A stretch of DNA of 64,000 nucleotides from Lucifuga dentata (GCA_014773175.1 VXCM01001343.1:133442-197441); one strand, 5' to 3'; numbered from the stretch's first letter, positions 1-12,300 are shown. Notes: generated by a model from the sequence alone, not told the origin. Numbers and translations are program-made.

Positions 1-84
1 CATAAAGTGTGTAAGAACAAATTCATAATATGTGGCCATGATATTCTCTTTTTCCCGGATGTTACTGTATACAGGGCTCCTGTA

Positions 85-445
85 TATAGTATATGTTTGT
101 ACTATGATCAAGACAAAAATGCCAAATAAGCCATATACAGGTATGGAATTAATATGATTCTGCTGTTTGCTTAACAAAACAGAATCTGTATAGGAGGTTA
201 AGTACGCCAGGTGAGGTAATGTGCACACAGAATGTTTGCAGCAATTATAAAACAATGGATTGGTTACATGCTTGAGTAAATCGATTTACAGTCACATAAT
301 TTAAGTCTGTCGCTCAGAGTAAGTCAGTGTTGATTTATTGAGTTGATTTTAATCTCATGGTGTTTACATGGCATTTGAAAAATCAATTTATTTCCTTAAT
401 CAGAATGTATTCAAACTTTTAATATGCATGTAAACATAGTGTCTG
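85..445. repeat. Dispersed AT-rich repeat, copy A (MITE-like family)
   Basis: This stretch shares long diverged blocks with 37000-37385 and 42684-43095: a GGAATTAATA(T/G)GATTCTG block, an ACAATGGAT..TTACATGCTTGAGTAAAT block, a GATTTACAGTCACATAAT block and a GTCTG..(G/A)CTCAGAGTA block, in the same order. The right end reads GCATGTAAACATAGTG, roughly the reverse complement of the TTTACATGCACACTATA that starts copy D. That suggests short terminal inverted repeats and a non-autonomous DNA transposon. No coding capacity is visible. Family assignment is inference; boundaries are approximate. Confidence 0.6.
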
Positions 446-2139
446 AATGGTCCTGTGCCTGTATAAATATGGGTGGGATCTTTCCCTCCTGGTGAAATAT
501 TCTATCCAGACCAATGGATTTGGAATTGCAGTAGAATGCATATAAATGGGTCTCCAACATTTAGCTTTAGTACACATAGCAAGCGTTGTTTAATCAGAAG
601 AAAGAAAGTGCTTGAAATATATTAAAATAGCATGACGAGAAATTGCCCTCTTAACATGTAGACACAACTTGTACAATATGAGAACATTGAGAGCAGGTTT
701 TGAATTCTCACTGCCAGTACAGAAGGCAGTGTTGTCTAAGCAAACAGCTCCAAACTTTTATGCATATGTATTATCTCTCTCTTCCTTTTTCCAGGTTATA
801 TGCAAAGTTTCATATTTTCAAAAGTACACAGTGTCATTTTACTGTATTGAAAAAAGACTGATTGGCACTTGCTGTAGACATTTGGGTATTATTTGCTGCA
901 CTTCCAATGTGTCTGAAATGAACTTGCATATTTTATTACTGTACTTCACCCAGCAGACAGTTTCAGTCAGCCACTGAAATGTTGTCCCGTCTCTCTCTGA
1001 ATATATTCACAACTCTTCATCTTTATGTTCGCTTTGAAGTTAAATCAGGACATGTTCAATCAGTAGAGGCTTTCGGGATTTTGATGGTCTCAACAGTTTC
1101 CGTTGTTTATTCCAATGAAAGCGCTCTCAGGTTACCACATTCTCCTTATTTTCTGTCCCTGTCACAATCTTTCACTTTGTCATCTCTGTCTTTCCCTCAC
1201 CCTCAAATCTTTTTGCTAACTGCAGAATTTTGTTTGTCAGACTTCATCTTTTAATCCTTCTCCCTTTCCCTCTTTCCTCCCTGACACCATTCTTTGCTTT
1301 TATCAGGAATAATAATTCTGTTTCTATGAAGCACTCAGCAAATTTCTCCTTATTTGAAAAGTGTTTCAAATTCAAGCTCTCTTTTATTCTAGACTCAAAT
1401 AATTGATGAAAAGTGCCTTTTTACGTCCACTCAACCCCACTCACACAGGCTCTTTACTGGTATGAGGATACTACTACCCATTGTGCCCACTGCAGCCTTA
1501 TAGGACTGACATTACAGACTCCAGTAACCACTTGATTGGGATAAAAGCAATACTTGTCTGTCGTTTTTTTAGGAATTGGAATTGGACTGCTCTTAACATC
1601 ACCGCAGCAACTACAGGCTGTTTGTCTTGATGACATCCTGGAATCAGAAAAATAGTTTTCTGAGCTTTAGGTTGAGTGGACATGTTCAGGTTTGTAGCTA
1701 AAGATTCAAGAGTCTACAGGCCAAAGAAGTAGCATAGATATATCCTCAGGTTCAGTTATATTCCCTCTCACTCTTAGCCCAAACTCACTCTGCTGGCTCT
1801 TTTGGGAAGTAGTAGTGGCAACCTTGTCAAAAGCTCTCTTTAGCAATTATGCATCTTCCAACCTCCTGCCAAGAACTCCAACAGAATATTTAGGCCTGCT
1901 TTTCATTAATTTTTGAAGAATAAGATTGTTTGGAGATACTTTCATTGCATTTTGTTAATGTATTCTGTCTCAAATATTGGATCTCCCTCAGTGTGTTGCC
2001 TATATTTTAAACAATGGAACATATATTGCCTATATGGAATGCCAGATGCAAGTGAATTCATGATTATCGTCATGAGTTAATTCTGTTTTCTGTATCCCTA
2101 CACACATGATTGTGGCACTGTGACAGATAAGAAGTGTAA
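446..2139. other. Probable commd10 intron, no recognisable feature
   Basis: This lies upstream of the penultimate commd10 coding exon and reads as AT-rich intronic sequence. Short open frames are present but none has recognisable protein similarity or a convincing pair of splice sites. No further commd10 exon was found, so the earlier exons are probably left of the window. Confidence 0.4.
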
Positions 2140-2273
2140 GTGTGTGTGTGTGTGTGTGTGTGTACTGGTAGTATAGTGCTGTGATTATGAGGATGATGCA
2201 TCCTATCCCCATTAGTGTTAGCCTAGATATGTCAGAGCCTTGTCGGGCAAATTTTCAAGCCTCTTGGGGTGGG

Positions 2274-2306
<33 letters not shown>

Positions 2307-2332
2307 CACGCACACGCACACACACACACACT
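2140..2332. repeat. (TG)n then compound (CA)n microsatellites
   Basis: A (TG)n run occupies about 2140-2163. A compound (CA)n run with CATGCACG interruptions occupies about 2275-2332. About 110 bp of unique sequence separates them. They lie inside the presumed commd10 intron. Confidence 0.9.
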
Positions 2333-3857
2333 TGTGCATATGTTCCCTAGACAAAACACAGATATTTCTCTCACTGTATATCTCATTCACTCTGACACAC
2401 ATGCACACCTCAGTCCCTGAAAATTCTTAACAGAACACACTCAGCTTCACATTTTCATAATCACACACAAACAGATTTTATCCTCAATGCTGTAAACAGA
2501 CAAGTAGTGTTATTGTTTAGATTGCTGTGTTCACTTTGTTGTAGCTTAGTTTCTATATCATATTTTACCATATACACACACACACTCACATTGCCCTCTG
2601 TCTCACCTCTGTCAGACATTAATAGGGACGGCTCTGTTGCTGGTCTTATATCTGTGACCGAATCCCACCAAAGATCATTAACCCAAATAATTGAATGTGC
2701 AGCACAGGTTTCCCCTCATTAGAATCAGTGAAAACATACAACATGCCATATTGCCAGTGATGGTAGCATAAGTACCTTATATCATCGGTGAGATCATTGC
2801 AGTTCATTCCCAAACAACTTTGTACAAAAAAATCATTTATCAAATTGTAGAATTACTTTTATATACATCTTCTTTCTATTGTGCAAAGGTGACATGTTGT
2901 GCAAAGACTGTCCTTGTGATGCTCCCTGTACTAAATGCCTCCCTAAGCTAAATTCAAGGCTGTCCTACATTTTCCTTGTGGAACTGCGAGTTGGGGCTTG
3001 GACAAGAGATGCCATTTTTCCCCTCTGTGCTATCCTTTACGGACTTTAAAGTTTCTTCTAATTAGTATCTCTGTCATTAATTTGCCATGACACATGGCCT
3101 TCTCTACCCACCCACACACCCAACCAGCCAGCCAATTAGCTTCAAGCCCTGGAGCACTATTTAGTCCCTAAGCATCAAACTGGGAGGGAGGAGAGCTGTA
3201 AATGGGAGTGTGCCATTGGACAACTCACATATTGTTCGTCTTTCTGCATAGATTTCTTTCTTTTTTTATTATTATTATTATTATTTTTATTATTTTTTTT
3301 TTTTTTGCACATTCTTTCTTTCATTCTTCATCTTTGTCATCCAGTGTTGCCAGGAGTTTGTTGCTATTATCAACTTTCAGCGTGGTAGCACAGAGTGCAC
3401 TTTGCTTGACTGCAAGACTGCCCTTCTCATCCTGTGCTACCCAGAAAGCATTTCACATATTATAGTTATTTTCTGAATGATGGGTGGATAAAATGTCCTA
3501 CCATTATGCCCACTGTTAGGTGTGGGATTATTGTTCAGTCTGCATTTCTGATGGTGTGATGATGATAGCAGAGGTGTAATGGCTGCCCTTTATTTTGTTT
3601 CTGAGAAATCTTGCTTCCTGTGAGAAGAGGGGGGGANGGGGGGGGAAGAGATGGGTTTTCTCACCATGTGTAAGTGGACAGTAACTCTCATTCATTGTAT
3701 TTTTAAGCCCACAGATGGACAGATTGAAGGGGAAGAAAGTACATACAAACTTACTTTAGGCCAGAGACACAGTAATAATTAATGGAGGCTTTATAAAAAG
3801 CACAAAAAGCTGATGGAATGATGGAGTCATCACTATGATGCTTACATGCGCTCTTCC

Positions 3858-3859
<2 letters not shown>
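2333..3859. other. Probable commd10 intron with T-rich/ATT tract
   Basis: Non-coding by inspection. It holds an (ATT)n/poly-T tract at about 3265-3306 and a G-rich stretch broken by a single N at 3637. No exon, RNA gene or transposon was recognised. Confidence 0.4.
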
Positions 3860-3860
<1 letters not shown>

Positions 3861-3898
<38 letters not shown>

Positions 3899-3899
3899 G
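3861..3899 (+). repeat. (TC)n tract forming the polypyrimidine tract and 3' splice site
   Basis: About 18 TC units run directly into CCAG and then the commd10 exon at 3900. The microsatellite therefore serves as the polypyrimidine tract of this acceptor. A second (TC)n tract occupies about 4060-4094 in the next, 213-bp, intron. Confidence 0.8.
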
Positions 3900-3959
3900 G
3901 TTCAGGAAAATGTCTTTGTTGAGTTTAACCATGAGGAGCTCCTTGATTTCTACAACAAG
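3900..3959 (+). CDS. commd10: COMM domain-containing protein 10, penultimate coding exon
   Basis: This is a 60-bp phase 0-0 exon of 20 codons. It reads VQENVFVEFNHEELLDFYNK and lies between a ...TCTCTCCAG acceptor and an AAG|GTCTGT donor. The family is known to end in a COMM domain whose last segment in human COMMD10 is very similar (VLVEF.H.EL.DFYNK). COMMD proteins form the ring of the Commander/CCC assembly with CCDC22 and CCDC93. That complex recycles membrane cargo from endosomes, and COMMD members also dampen NF-kB signalling. The next exon continues the domain to the stop codon. Only the end of the gene is in the window; upstream exons were not found. Other COMMD paralogues share the fold, but the DFYNK plus QLDSLT ending points to COMMD10. 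Confidence 0.9.
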
Positions 3960-4058
3960 GTCTGTTATGTCATTGTGTATATGCATGTTGTGGCCACGTT
4001 AAGGTGCATTTATGGTCATTTCAGCTCATATCATCCTTGTTGCATTTTAACCTAACAG

Positions 4059-4093
<35 letters not shown>

Positions 4094-4172
4094 GTTGCTC
4101 CCTCTCTTCTCGTATATGTATGTGCATGTGTGTCTTTTTACACTCAACCTCTTCTCTTCTCCTCTTTTTCAG
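3960..4172 (+). other. Last coding intron of commd10
   Basis: A 213-bp GT-AG intron. It starts GTCTGT, which is a weak donor because of the C at +3, and ends CTCTTTTTCAG. It contains a second (TC)n microsatellite at about 4060-4094. Confidence 0.85.
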
Positions 4173-4211
4173 CTAGAGATTGTACAAGGACAGTTGGATT
4201 CCCTGACTTGA
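4173..4211 (+). CDS. commd10: COMMD10, terminal coding exon with stop codon
   Basis: Thirteen codons, LEIVQGQLDSLT then TGA, follow a CTCTTTTTCAG acceptor. Joined in phase 0 to the preceding exon they give an ending ...FYNKLEIVQGQLDSLT, which fits the human COMMD10 ending ...FYNKLETIQAQLDSLT as I recall it. This is the last helix of the COMM domain, used for COMMD dimer and ring contacts. The stop codon falls at the same residue as in human, so the C-terminus is full length. The 3' UTR begins at 4212. Confidence 0.92.
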   Translation, partial: LEIVQGQLDSLT

Positions 4212-4755
4212 TGCCTGGTGCTGATTGTACACACACACACACACACCATGTAGTAAGTGTTTTGGCTGGCAGCTATGCCAGCTGTTAGAGGCCTAGCAAT
4301 TCTTGCTCTCATTTATTAGAGAGATGTCAGAATGTAATGACAGGGGCTTTATTTTTACTTTTTAGGCTCCTTTAAAATCCAGATGTCTGTTTATAATGAG
4401 AGCATCTCAATGTGATGAATTTAACTGTAAGTTTAATTTTCAGATGCATTAAGTTAGGTGAGGGAATTTGAACGCAGAAGAGGCTTCATGTTATACTTAC
4501 TATATTTTACTTGTATGTTTTCTAAACTTTTTCTATACTGTGCATGAGAGGAGATGCTTGATCATTAATTTCCCCAAATCATGTTTATAAAACAGTGAGA
4601 TGTCATAAATGGACCAGTTATCAGTGCCATCAACGAACACCATTATCTAATGTAAAAACTTACCAGAAGAAAAAATGTCAATATGGAGTTAATTGGTTTT
4701 GTTGAGAGCTAATCATCATGCCACTTTAATAAAATCTGTAAAGGAGGTGAAATCC
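4212..4755 (+). other. commd10 3' UTR (putative)
   Basis: This follows the TGA of commd10 and contains a short (CA)n at about 4229-4246. The first good AATAAA lies at 4728, so I place the transcript end at about 4745-4760. The boundary is inferred, not shown. Confidence 0.5.
4728..4733 (+). terminator. Candidate poly(A) signal of commd10
   Basis: AATAAA in the context CCACTTTAATAAAATCTG, about 520 bp after the stop codon and in the sense orientation. It is the first canonical hexamer after the stop. RNA evidence is needed to confirm use. Confidence 0.5.
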
Positions 4756-6779
4756 ATCCAAGATGTTGTTATATAGTGAAGGCTCATTATTTCTCATTAA
4801 GACCAACCTGGACTGCTGGTTCAACAGATGGGTGTTCTGGGAGGTAAAACACACCTCCATGGAGTGTATTTATGTGTGAGTGTGCATAGGACTGCATAAA
4901 TATGTCCTTGTATATATCTGTCCTTATTTATGTGTTAGTGTGCGCATGTTCCCAGAGTTGCAGGTCTTCTTCCTGGCAGATCTGCTCTTACGTGATGTGT
5001 GTAATAGGGTGTAGAATTTCTATTTATAAAATATAACATAAAGTTTGGAACTGAGATTTTTAAGCCAGAAAGCCCATTAAGTTTGTATCTATGAACTTAT
5101 GATTGTCCTGCATACAAACAGTACATATATAAGTTACGCCCTTACTTCCTTACACGCTAACAGTTCTGTCTTCCTATTTCCATACTTAATTACATGTGTC
5201 TTTACTTTTAGACACTAAGCTGCCTTCTTTTGTTCTTTCTTTAGGTTTATAACAGCCTAAAGTCATGTTTCTGTATCTTTCTCCTTATTGTCATAATGCA
5301 AGTTTTCTATATCATTATTATTTACCAAAGTAAATAGAAGAGGACACAGATTTGGTTAACTGCATTGAAGTACAATTTAAATACTATCTTACTAACTGTA
5401 CAGCTTTACGGACCTTGAAACGTGTTCACAAACTAGATTTTTATTACCAAACTCCATGCCTCATAGCAAACAACTTTCAGATTGCTTCTGTTTGCGTTTA
5501 ATCTTAGCGTGCTGCAGCTCTGTTGATAGGATAATAGGCATGTTGAGACCACATGCTAACACCAAACAGCACACATGCTCAACAACATCACACCCACTTA
5601 CACCTTGTAAAGAGGACAAGTATACTGCACACTTTAGCATGAAAAACTAACGAACAGCTGCAGCTTACTTCTGCGCAGGAAAATTAAAAGATATGGTAAT
5701 ACACAAAGGAAAGAGTAAAATAAACAGTTATGTAAGAGTTAGACTTGAATAAAACATGAGTAAGGAGAAATGGTTCTGAGCTCACACTGACAGGTACACA
5801 GATACACATAAGACACACACATGGTTTCCAAAACATGCAAAAATATTAATACACACACCAAACCTCTAATGCAAAATCACAAATTATTGTGATGTAATTG
5901 TCCCAAAACAGTCTTCCTGTTTCTCTGCTAAACCACTTCTGTTCTGGCTGCTTTTTTTCTGCTAATTGATGGTTTTTGCCACTGTGGAAAAAATGCCTTG
6001 CAGCCGGAGGGAGCACCTTGTTCCACAGCATGGAGAACAGATGGCAAGACCAAGCAGCGATGGCCACTCCAGAAAAAGCAAAAATACAGAGTGAGACTCT
6101 CACTGAGATCAGACAGAACAACATGCACAATCCCAGAGAGAGAGAGAGAGAGTGGAAGAGTGAGAGAGTGAGAGTGTGTGTAGGGTGTGATGTGCACTTT
6201 AGTTTGCCTGTGAGACAAACTGCTGGATGCTAGCTATACACCCAAAGTGCACTGTTTTTTGCAGAGCAGCTTTTGTTAGAGAGTGCTGTGCTTTTTTAGT
6301 TGTAATAATGGACTTACCTCAGTGTGTCTGTGGTCCTATAACAGACAGCTGGATACAGACGAGAGACAGATGTCCGGTTTGTCAGATGCAGAAAAGAAAA
6401 CAAATTCAACCCCCTGTCTTGAGTTTTACAGCATTTCTTTACTAATAAAGTTATAAATGCATCTGGTTTTTCTCTATTTTGGACTTCCATCCACTTTAAG
6501 ACAGTTTTCTACACTAGTTTTAAAGCAACTGCCTTTTTGTATCTTGCCAGCTCATATCTTTCATATTAGCATATCTTTATGATTATAACTGACTGATTAA
6601 AGGTTTCAGCAACCTTCAGTAGGAATTATTGTTATTGGTTAGCAGGTAGCATTTTTGACCTGCAATCAATATTTTATATGTTTTTCATCTTTTGAACGCA
6701 CACGTAACAAGTACCAATATGGTGACAGGCTTCAATACATATTTCTGTATCTATGAACATCTTGAACAGGCTCATAACT
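4756..6779. other. Intergenic sequence, no gene recognised
   Basis: AT-rich sequence between the end of commd10 and a LINE fossil. Short (GA)n tracts occur at about 6137-6153. The small open frames overlap on both strands and show no recognised domain. Confidence 0.4.
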
Positions 6780-8012
6780 TTGTTAAAATTCTGTTTGTTG
6801 ATTTTAGCAGTGCATTTAATACTATCCTACCTCACATCCTGGCTGGCAAACTGTGAGACTTGGAGGTGCAGGGGGATCTAATTTTGTAGGTGATTGACTT
6901 CTTGGTTGAATGTGCAGCCAACAGGTTAAACTTGGATCTGTGCTGTCATCTCCAATTACAACCAGCAGGGTGCTGTGTGTTGTCACCTGTTCTGTTTTGT
7001 ACTCTGATTGCCACTCTTTCTAGCCAAATCACACTATTTTTAAAATGTGCAGATGACAGCTTTAGTGGGTTTTTTAAAACTCTAATGCTAATTCTGAAGC
7101 CTGTTTTGAGAGGGAGACAAAGCTGTTTATGAACTGGTGTAAGAATTATTACCTTCAAGTCAATGTTACAATGACGAAGAATATGTGATTGATTTCAGAC
7201 AAAATAAGACAAGACGTGGCACTTACCAAAATTGATGGTGAAACAGTTGTTAGAGCCTCTACTTATAAATATCTAGGTATAGACATTGATGATAATCTTA
7301 AATTCACTGATTGCATTGTCTAAGGTTAAAAAGATGCAGCAAAGAATGTTTTTCTTGCGACAGTTAAAGAAGTTTGATGGGGACCAGCATATCCCCCAGC
7401 TCTTTCATAATTCAGTGTTGCAGAGTGTTTTGATCTTTGGTTTTTTATGTGTATTTGGAAACATGAGGGTGAAGGATCGTAAAAACTGCACTGGGTCATC
7501 AATATGGCGAGTAAGATTATCAGCCTGAAACAGTCTTCAGTAGAACACATTTACAATGATTGAATTTTAAAGATTCACTGTGTTATGGAAGATCAAACTC
7601 AGCTGTTACATCAAAAGTTTTGGCTGAGGTGCAGCGGTAGAATATTTCAGTGAAGGATTAAAACAACAAGGCATCAGAAATCTTTCATTCCTGCTGCTTT
7701 TCATGTTTTTAACAGCAGTCATCATCATGGCAGAGATAAAGGTTTACTCGTAATTGCTGCACTTAGTTAAGCAATCTATACGCAGTTAATACAAATGACA
7801 TGCTGATCAATGTAACCTTTGGTCAAATGGGAGCTTTTTTTGGACTGGTGGACCAAGTAGAAATTTAAATTTAAATTTAGTTGTTGTTTTTGATTTTGAT
7901 CTTGATTGTGGTTTATTGTTTTTGTGTGTTTTATGTTCATCTTTCTGGCTTTTGCACCTATATTCAAATGAATTTCCTTTGTGGATAATAAAGTTAAACT
8001 GAGCTGAACTGA
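6780..8012 (+). mobile_element. Degenerate non-LTR retrotransposon (L2/CR1-like), RT region to 3' end
   Basis: Reverse-transcriptase blocks appear in the right order but in shifting frames. At about 6800 is FVDFSSAFNTILPHIL (RT motif A region). At about 6960-7060 is QPAGCCVLSPVLF, matching the usual PQGCVLSPLLF. It is followed by CADDS, the FADDT catalytic box with the first two aspartates kept. At about 7255 is YKYLGIDIDDNLKF, and at about 7325 KVKKMQQRMFFLRQLKKF, both typical of the C-terminal connection region of L2-type elements. The 3' end AATAAAGTTAAACTGAGCTGAACTGAA is typical of this LINE type. Several frameshifts and stop codons mean it is long dead, and the 5' part and endonuclease were not found. 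The clade call is by motif likeness only. Confidence 0.85.
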
Positions 8013-8396
8013 ATATTGCATTTAGTCGCGATGGGGATGGGGGTGATGGGGGGTGTTGTGATGAAAGGAAAACATTTGTTCCTTTCTTTTTATGTTTTTT
8101 TTTAATAAATAAAAGTTTAAAAAATCAAGTTGTTGCTATGATGTCACCATTAGGAAAAATGTCACAACATAATCTGCATTATTTTCAATGAAATGGGCCA
8201 TGTTACAAGTTTGCTGTCTTTTTCATTAATTTTCATTTTCATTTGAACAACATGCTGTTGTTGTTTGTTGAAGTTACTTAAGTTTAGCAGTTTAATGCAG
8301 TTAAATGTGCATTGTGTATTTCTGAGTTCAACGTAGAGGAATGGTGCATTATATTAATTAGTTTTAATAATTCTGTATGTCATGATAACATTTCCC

Positions 8397-8430
8397 GTTT
8401 TAACAAGATAATTCCACATCTTGTTAAAAC
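8397..8430. repeat. Inverted repeat (13-bp arms, 8-nt loop) in a foldback-like block
   Basis: GTTTTAACAAGAT (8397-8409) is perfectly inverted as ATCTTGTTAAAAC (8418-8430). Related words such as CTTGTTTTAATGAGAT, TTCTTGTTAAAATG and CTCATTATAATGAGA continue to about 8500. This looks like a small foldback or MITE end cluster. Confidence 0.75.
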
Positions 8431-8692
8431 GCAAAACATTCTTGTTTTAATGAGATAGTTTCTTGTTAAAATGTGAAAAGGATCTCATTATAATGAGAAA
8501 CCACACCGATAATTTTTCTTCACCACGGCAGCTCAGCTTCCAAACTTACTATGCTGAAGTTAGCCAAAATGATTTTTTACTATAAAAAAATGAGTTGAAA
8601 CCAATGGCTGCCTCGAAGATAGGGAAAAACTATTTGAAAATATACCGCTCCAGTAGTATTTTTTGGGAGCTAGTTGGCAGGAATGTAACGTC

Positions 8693-8765
8693 AAGTCAAG
8701 TCAAGTCAAATTCACTTGTATAGCCCAGGATCACATACAGTGTTTCAAAGGGATTTACGGATTTA
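8693..8765 (-). mobile_element. LINE 3'-end fragment, reverse orientation
   Basis: Tandem TCAAG units followed by TTCACTTGTATAGCCCAGGATCACA resemble the reverse complement of fish LINE 3' tails, which end in pentamer repeats after a TATATAGC-type block. No coding part is attached. The assignment rests on recall of such tails. Confidence 0.5.
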
Positions 8766-8865
8766 CAGACCCACACATTAGCCGTTCCCGACCCAGCCCA
8801 AGCTCTCTTGGAAGCATGTATATAATACAAGTAGCAGAGCAGTATGCTCAAACATACAAAAAAAT

Positions 8866-8901
<36 letters not shown>
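8866..8901. repeat. (CA)n microsatellite
   Basis: About 17 CA units. It is followed at 8908 by a 20-bp word that recurs inverted at 12540-12559. Confidence 0.9.
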
Positions 8902-8904
<3 letters not shown>

Positions 8905-9249
8905 CACCACTGGTATGGTCCTTTAAACCCCATCCTCATCCTCTCTTTTACTCTCTTAAAAAGAAACTAATTCTATCAGTTCCACTCACTGGAACCGGCC
9001 ACAGTCATGTGATGCTCCTCAGCAGTGGGGTGATTGTGTTACAGGAGAGGTGCAGAAACAACTGAATAGGTTTCTGTGCTGTTTCTCGAGGCGTGTTAAG
9101 GCATGAGGCAGCAAAATGTGAAACACTTGCAAAAGCTTACAGTTGTAATCTTTCCTGAGGCAACGACACATTTGAGGTGCTCTACTGTGCTGTATATAAG
9201 CAACTTTAACCGCAACTGCAATGTAACACATATTATTAATGATGTATGT

Positions 9250-9315
9250 CTTTAAGCCTGCAATACTTTCATTTTTTTTTTTTTTTTTTTTCTCTTTAAG
9301 CCTGCAATACTTTCA
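9250..9315. repeat. 22-bp direct repeat flanking a poly(T) run
   Basis: The 22-bp sequence at 9250-9271 (starting CTTTAAGCCTGC) is repeated exactly at 9294-9315, with about 20 T plus CT between. It is either a target-site duplication around a bare poly(A)/(T) insertion or an unresolved assembly overlap in a homopolymer. Confidence 0.85.
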
Positions 9316-12300
9316 AAAATCCCTCCGGTCATCTACATCTGTAATATCTAGGACAGACAGAAATCCCACATCCTGTCTGCACTGTCTCTGTATATATTTC
9401 ATATTCTGTATATATTGTGATATTTGTCTTTAGCATTATGCAGCATCTTTAAATGGACAAAAAGAGCAGCAGTACCAAAAGCTAGCCAAAATTCATAAAA
9501 AGCAGATTTTTTTTTTTTTTTTTAAACCAGGGTCAAAATATCTCTTCAAGCAGTAATTATACAGAAAGAACAATCTCGCATCAACACAACCATTAACCAG
9601 CATCACTGCTCTGTGTTAGGTAGTTATTGACATGAGTTTTATTATCTTTCCCAGAAAAGGATGACATGAGTCACAAGTTATACCCTGTAGTACTGAATCC
9701 ACGTGTTATATATTTCCTGTAAATTAACCTGTCCAACAATAACTTTCTTTAAATTCACTTTCCAAGTTATGTTTACAGCCAACTCTGTCCAGGTAGGTTA
9801 AGAAATGTGCTGGCACTGCAATCATGATAACCATGGGAGTTATACACTTGAATACAAAACTGATTTATAAAAACTGTAAATGAAGAATCCTTTTTTTTTT
9901 TTTTTNTTTTTTTTTTTTTTCTTTTTTCTAAAAAGCCTGAAACCTTGTCACCATTCTGTCTGTTTGTGCCACATCAGTAATAATTTATTTTGGAGATGTA
10001 ATTAAAGAGCCTGATGTCATCACCACCCATCAAAGATGTTTTGCTAACTTTATACACTAAAAGTTAGATACAACTATTAAAGTACATTGATTACAGTGCA
10101 TACCTCTGTCAAAATGGAACAATCCTAGGTATAATTTGTGTTGTTCCAAGAATAAGAACTGACCTAAAGAGAAAGAAATGACTGTACTAATAATAAAGTC
10201 AATTGCTTTATTTGTCATAAGAAAATAGTAGTATGAAAACCACTAGTTTTTAAAGTTTATCCAGGTCCCAACCAAATTGCACCACATTTCATTTAAATCA
10301 TACACTTCTGTTATTTTTGCTTTAGTAACTGTGCAGTCTGGCTTCTTTGTGATATTTCACTTGGCATATACATTTTCTCTAGTGATACAATCATACAACT
10401 GGCAGTTTTTGGGGTTTTTTTTGTTTTTTTATTATGCAAACTTCCATTCACACACTTTGATGAGTGTCACACACTAGTTCATTGGCTCTAACCCTCTGCA
10501 CCACATTAGACTCATCAGATGTTCAGTGGCTACTCTAAGTATTTCCTACCAAAATCATTCTGCTTTCATTCCCTCTAACTCACCTGTGTTCAATCACCAT
10601 GCAAATAAAAGCTTTATAAGTATGTGTTTTCTCTTCCATTCTAAAATTGTATTCTTTACAACTATGTATTTCTGACTTTTTATTGACTATTATATTATCC
10701 TTGTAGAGTTACATCTTGCTGCAGGGCACATACAGAAGTTATAACTCCCATGTCTTCTGTACATGTTTATATGAGGGCTGGTGGCTTGAACTAAATTTCA
10801 TGTCATTTTCCTGAAATGAACTGAAACTCATACTAGCTTCCCAAAATGTCTGTTCTTTTCTCAGTGCCCTATGATCTCACCAACACTCCCACAACTTCCC
10901 ACCTTCACTATCTACCCTACCCAGCCACAAGCCACACTTGACCCAGCAGTCTCCGCTCCCAGAACAGATAAAAGCACACCACCTCCAGCCCCTTAAAGCT
11001 TCTTTTCTTTACTGTATCTTCAGGACTTCCACTTCAATGTGTTCCACTCAGAAGGGGTTTTTTTATAGCTCTTACTGCCCTCTATCTATTCCAGCTATAC
11101 TGGGCCTCCAGTTTTTCTACTCTATAGACCAGGGGCAAAACAAAAATTTCAAATGAAATGCAAGTCTTAGAGGTCCACTTAAAAGGTCCAGGAACAGTGA
11201 GAAATATTTATGTAAAAAAAACAAAAAACACCTCAGAACTACGTACACAAAAAGCATTAATGGGAGAGGTAACACCTTCATTGTGAAACCAAGTCCTTCA
11301 AATTGGGTACAAAAGGTAGGATGAACATCAATTTCTGAGTTCACTTAGTTGTTAATGCACAGTTTTCTCTGGTAACCATTATTTCCTTTGTGTTGTTGAG
11401 TTTTAAACATTCACCTTTTCAACATGACCTCCAACCTCAAAACCAAGCTTGCTAACAGTGGCTACTAGCATCTGACAGATGACATGAAGTGGGTCATCTG
11501 GGTCAGGTTGCAGTGAAATTTTTGTTCCTTGTCAACATTTAATTGTGTTCTGTTCTGGATCTGGACCACAGTCCTTCTACTAAATATGCAGGCTGTAGGC
11601 CATAAAAATCACTGAACTGCTCAAGTGTATGAATGTAGTTTTAGTGTCCCTGCACTAACACAATGTGACCACAAGGGATGTCTGCCAATAATACAAATGT
11701 TCTTCATAGGGATCCAATCACATCTCAGCTGTCACATGTCATCTCAATAAACTGAACACTGGATCTGATTTTGTGTGTCTTTTGCTAACTGGTGCAGCAT
11801 GTTATCTGCCCCAGTAGCTGCTTGTCCATGTAGTGATCAACCATAATTTTAACTACACAGTGTTCTATGAATATCAATAGAAACTCAAGTTCATAAGTTG
11901 ATGTTAAACAGCAGTATATATGTATATATATGCAATAAAAATCAATTTGTTGCAGGATTTCAACAAGAGAAAGGGTATGAGATTGTCTTTCTCCAGGTGA
12001 ATGCACAAGAACATTACCACAGTGCTGACTGTTTAAGGGCATAAACTACAAATTGCATATACTTCACTGTATTGACAAACATTAACCAGAGTGTATGTTT
12101 TATACCTTCCAGGCAGCCACTGGCTTCAGTTCCTCCTAGCACAGTATGAAATTCAACTTACATGGGCCTGAAATCTGTGTGACATAAGTAATTCATCAAA
12201 GTGAACAACTTCAGAAGCTAGGTTTATTATTTTGTCAATTTTACATTTAAATTGTGTTCTGAAAACTTCATGGTGGTGCTTATCAGAGTTTACCAACAAG

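Noticed and set aside
11128..11160. Possible hAT end (ACCAGGGGCAAAAC)
   Set aside because: Too short and without an inverted partner nearby.
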